Positions 7,717 to 10,067 of a DNA stretch of 10,067 nt are shown piece by piece (positions within the stretch are counted from its first letter, which is position 1; every line of letters begins with the position of its first letter). This DNA is from an uncultured bacterium (GTDB lineage: Bacteria > Bacillota > Limnochordia > DTU080 > JAAYLA01). The notes beneath the pieces are model-generated. The model did no database searches and was not told where the DNA came from. It worked only from the letters and a program-made list of their open reading frames with translations. The translations under genes and the position numbers were made by a program. The stretch is from NCBI GenBank assembly GCA_937983075.1, contig CALKAQ010000007.1, forward strand, positions 1 to 10,067, in the 5' to 3' direction.

Positions 7717-7725
7717 GGAGGGGAG
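7717..7725 (+). promoter_or_regulatory. Strong Shine-Dalgarno sequence setting the ATPase start
   Basis: GGAGGGGAG ends five bases before ATG 7731, and its GGAGG core is nine bases away. No comparable sequence precedes the in-frame ATGs at 7578 or 7701, so 7731 is chosen as the start. Confidence 0.8.
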
Positions 7726-7730
7726 CCCCG

Positions 7731-9950
7731 ATGAGCCACGGCACACTGCAGCCCGACTGGAGCCAACGTCTAAACGAACGGCGGGCGCTGACATTCATCG
7801 GCCGGGCCGCCGAAAGACGACTGTTTCGCGATGCCGTCAGCGCGTCCGTACTTCCGTTTCAGGTGTTCGCGATCGTGGCGCCGGGCGGCGCCGGGAAGAC
7901 GACGTTGTTGAAGATGCTGGCATCGGATTGTCTGGAACTAGAGACCGACGCCGTTACGTTAGACGGAAGGTCATTTCAAGCCAATCCGGATGATTTCTTG
8001 GCCTCGTTTCGTGCAGCCTTGCAGACGGATGCCGGACAAGATTTGTGGCAAACGGTCGCCGGGCGCGGGCGCTTCGTCCTCTTTATCGACAATTACGATG
8101 CCTTGTTTCCGCTCCACAATTGGCTCTGTGACGCGTTCTTCCCTCGGCTTCCGCAAAACGCCCTCGTCGTCACCGCCAGCCGACAAATGCCGCCTGAGCC
8201 GTGGCAAACGGATCCCGCGTGGAAAGCCCTCATCCACACACGAGCGCTCGACAACTTGTCTGCTGACGAGAGCGCCGACTATTTGACGCTGCGGGGAGTG
8301 CCCGCAGCGGAACACGATGAAATTGTGCGCTTCAGTCACGGACACCCGCTCACCTTGTCCCTCGTCGCCGACTTGTACGATCGGCGACCGGACTCTGCAT
8401 TCGGCCTTGCGACGGCGCCCGATGTCGTCCAAACGATCGTGCGGCGGTTTGCCGGTGACGTGACGGACGCCATGTGTCGCCACGCCTTGGAAGCGTGTGC
8501 CCTCGTACGGGTCATGACCGAAAGTTTGCTTAGCGCCATGCTCGAGGTGACAGACGCGGGACAGGCCTTTGCCTGGTTGTGCGACCTTTCCTTTGTGGAC
8601 ACTGCCCCCGGAGGCATCTACCCGCACGACCTTGTCCGCGAAGTATTGACTCTGGATCTGAAGTGGAGACATCCGGATCGCTACGACGCCTTGCGCCTGC
8701 GGGCCCACAAATATTACCACACCCGTCTGCAGCATGCTGACGAGACGGTGCGCCACGACGCGTTGACCGATTTGTTGTTTTTGCACCGCCATCACGACGT
8801 CCTCAATCCGCTTCTCGGGCAGGCCTTCGGCGCCATGGTGCCCGAGGCGGAACGGGCCGCACGAAGCGATCACGCCCGCATCGTCCAACTCATTCAAAAC
8901 GTGGAAGGGCCGGCTTCCGCCCGTGTCGCCGCCCGCTGGCTGGCGTTGCACCCGGAGGGCGCGCGGGTCGTGCGCGGGACGGACGGCGGCGTCGCCGCGT
9001 TTCTGTTCATCCTGCGACTGCGCATGCAAGCCGGTGAGTTGTTTGTCGACAGTGTCGATCAGCAGGCACCCGTGCGGGAAGTGAACGACGAGATCACCAC
9101 GGCGTTATGTGCTTTCGTGTTGGGAGACAACCCCGAAGGCCGACCCTTGCTTAGGGACGGTGAAAAAATGACGATCACCCGCTACGGCGTCGATGCCAAA
9201 ACGCACCAGCGTCCGTCGCCAGGTGTCGCCGCCCTCACCGTGGAACTCGTCCGCGACTTCGTCACGACGCCAAATCTGAAGTTAACTTTCAATGTCATGG
9301 CCAACCCGGATGAATGGGAACCTATCGCCCGGCAACTCAATTTCTTTCAGCGCCTCCAGCCGTTCCAATTTGCCGTGGGCGGCCTGACCTTTGGCGTATT
9401 CATGCAAGACTGGCGCCACGAATCGCCCCAACATTGGATCGCTCGCATCGCCCCGGACCGGGAGTGGCATCCCGTGTCTGACAAGCATCCAGCGATCGTC
9501 GCCGCGACACCGGAAGCTCAACCATTGTCGAGACTGACATCGAAACTGACGACCGATGCCTCATCGACAGCATGGTTGCGCCACACGCGCCACGCTCTTA
9601 AGCACCTACATGCACCGGATGTACTCATGAAAAACCCGCTCATTGAACTGACGATCGTGCGCAACATGACGTCCGACACCACCCACAACACGGCGAACAT
9701 GAACGTATTTGGCCCGGCCCTCGCGTTACAGCGGCTCGTCATGGATACGGTGCAATCCTTCGCGGCACAACCCGATCGGGCCAAACTGTATAAAGCGTTG
9801 CACTACACATTCATCGAACCGCAAGGCACGCAAGAACAGGTCGCTGAATTTCTCAACATCCCTTTCAGCACATACCGGGGTCATCTGCGGGCGGGCATTG
9901 ACACGCTGGCCGTCGTATTAAGGGAACTCGAAATTCATAGCCGCGGATGA
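7731..9950 (+). CDS. STAND-like P-loop ATPase with C-terminal sigma-70 region 4-like HTH; probable transcriptional regulator
   Basis: A 739-residue cytoplasmic protein. The Walker A motif is APGGAGKTT at residues 50-58, with Ala replacing the usual first Gly. Walker B is FVLFIDNYD, with Asp120. A sensor-like VTASRQMPPEPW follows, then GHPLTLSL (204-211), the counterpart of the GLPL motif in NB-ARC/STAND ATPases. These nucleotide switches hold sensor or regulator proteins off until a ligand arrives. The middle (~470-620), with PNLKLTFNVMANPDEW and VGGLTFGVFMQDWRHESP, has a faint GNAT-like look and may be the sensing part. The C-terminus (698-727, GTQEQVAEFLNIPFSTYRGH) fits a region-4-type helix-turn-helix, suggesting DNA binding. 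It is transcribed divergently from the lipoprotein-autotransporter operon, the usual place for a dedicated regulator. No TPR array is obvious. ATPase identity is firm; DNA binding is likely; the target operon is inferred from position alone. Confidence 0.85.
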   Translation: MSHGTLQPDWSQRLNERRALTFIGRAAERRLFRDAVSASVLPFQVFAIVAPGGAGKTTLLKMLASDCLELETDAVTLDGRSFQANPDDFLASFRAALQTDAGQDLWQTVAGRGRFVLFIDNYDALFPLHNWLCDAFFPRLPQNALVVTASRQMPPEPWQTDPAWKALIHTRALDNLSADESADYLTLRGVPAAEHDEIVRFSHGHPLTLSLVADLYDRRPDSAFGLATAPDVVQTIVRRFAGDVTDAMCRHALEACALVRVMTESLLSAMLEVTDAGQAFAWLCDLSFVDTAPGGIYPHDLVREVLTLDLKWRHPDRYDALRLRAHKYYHTRLQHADETVRHDALTDLLFLHRHHDVLNPLLGQAFGAMVPEAERAARSDHARIVQLIQNVEGPASARVAARWLALHPEGARVVRGTDGGVAAFLFILRLRMQAGELFVDSVDQQAPVREVNDEITTALCAFVLGDNPEGRPLLRDGEKMTITRYGVDAKTHQRPSPGVAALTVELVRDFVTTPNLKLTFNVMANPDEWEPIARQLNFFQRLQPFQFAVGGLTFGVFMQDWRHESPQHWIARIAPDREWHPVSDKHPAIVAATPEAQPLSRLTSKLTTDASSTAWLRHTRHALKHLHAPDVLMKNPLIELTIVRNMTSDTTHNTANMNVFGPALALQRLVMDTVQSFAAQPDRAKLYKALHYTFIEPQGTQEQVAEFLNIPFSTYRGHLRAGIDTLAVVLRELEIHSRG

Positions 9951-10014
9951 CGAGCATGCGACATTCGTTGCCGCGGAGCGAAGCCTACGTCGATAGGAAG
10001 CCGCCGCTGAAAAA

Positions 10015-10053
10015 GGTGATCCTTCGGGAGCCGATCCCCGCATCACCCGTTTT
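10015..10053. terminator. Bidirectional terminator-like hairpin after the ATPase gene
   Basis: GGTGAT (10015-10020) pairs with ATCACC (10042-10047), and an inner CGGGA/TCCCCG pairing with one bulged C extends the stem. On the plus strand the stem is followed by CGTTTT, suitable for ending the ATPase gene 65 bases upstream. On the minus strand it is followed at once by TTTTT, suggesting it also ends a convergent gene beyond the right edge. The spacer 9951-10014 shows no gene. Confidence 0.65.
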
Positions 10054-10067
10054 CTAGCCTACACCAA

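Larger units (their letters stand above)
7506..7730. promoter_or_regulatory. Divergent regulatory region between lipoprotein/autotransporter operon and STAND regulator
   Basis: This 225-bp AT-richer gap separates two divergent translation starts. It holds a candidate minus-strand promoter (7576-7604) and several short inverted repeats. ACGTTT (7573-7578) pairs with AAACGT (7603-7608) across 24 bases. GTTGAACAAC (7611-7620) is self-complementary around two bases, and TGTCG (7621-7625) pairs with CGACA (7635-7639). A further ACGTT lies at 7554, 19 bases from the one at 7573. I see no convincing plus-strand sigma-70 promoter. A frame open from 7578 into the ATPase gene does not look like protein. 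Confidence 0.5.

Noticed and set aside
7578..7730. N-terminal extension of the ATPase by 51 codons
   Set aside because: There is no Shine-Dalgarno at 7578 or 7701, the extra residues look non-coding, they would overlap the divergent promoter, and a strong GGAGGGGAG precedes ATG 7731.
7971..9029. Minus-strand 352-codon open frame inside the ATPase gene
   Set aside because: It lies opposite conserved ATPase motifs and its translation shows no family pattern, so it is a shadow of the plus-strand gene.

Overview
The window is GC-rich and falls into two unlike parts. On the left (about 1-1105) are two damaged housekeeping-type genes lying head to head. A minus-strand ABC-2-type membrane permease has one in-frame TGA and no start codon in frame. 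A plus-strand fragment carries only the last ~90 residues of an M17 leucyl aminopeptidase. They meet abruptly at about 828-833, which looks like a rearrangement scar or a chimeric join. A GC-rich hairpin at 1145-1173 lies between the aminopeptidase fragment and the convergent autotransporter gene and could terminate both.

The centre is a minus-strand operon of two genes. The first encodes a small lipoprotein with an NTF2-like domain (7505-7005). Fifteen bases downstream starts a giant type V secretion autotransporter of 1905 residues (6989-1272). It has a Sec signal peptide, a right-handed beta-helix start, about 18 imperfect repeats of ~52-60 residues, a cluster of RTX-like GxGxDxL motifs, a passenger-associated strand region, a helical linker and a C-terminal 12-strand-type beta-barrel ending in Phe.

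Divergently transcribed on the plus strand (7731-9950) is a 739-residue STAND-like P-loop ATPase. It ends in a sigma-70 region 4-like helix-turn-helix, so it is a plausible regulator of the exported proteins. The 225-bp region between the divergent starts contains a consensus -35 box for the operon and short inverted repeats that could be operators. A second bidirectional terminator-like hairpin closes the window at 10015-10053.

Organism: the autotransporter requires an outer membrane, so the host (or the donor of this cassette) is a diderm. Strong GGAGG Shine-Dalgarno sequences, together with the look of the permease and aminopeptidase, remind me of high-GC Bacillota-like bacteria. I cannot settle the lineage from sequence alone. 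A horizontally acquired surface-protein cassette, or a diderm Bacillota-like host, would both fit.

Working model (inference): the STAND ATPase senses a signal and controls a surface module in which a periplasm-facing or surface lipoprotein and a large repetitive adhesin-like passenger are co-expressed.
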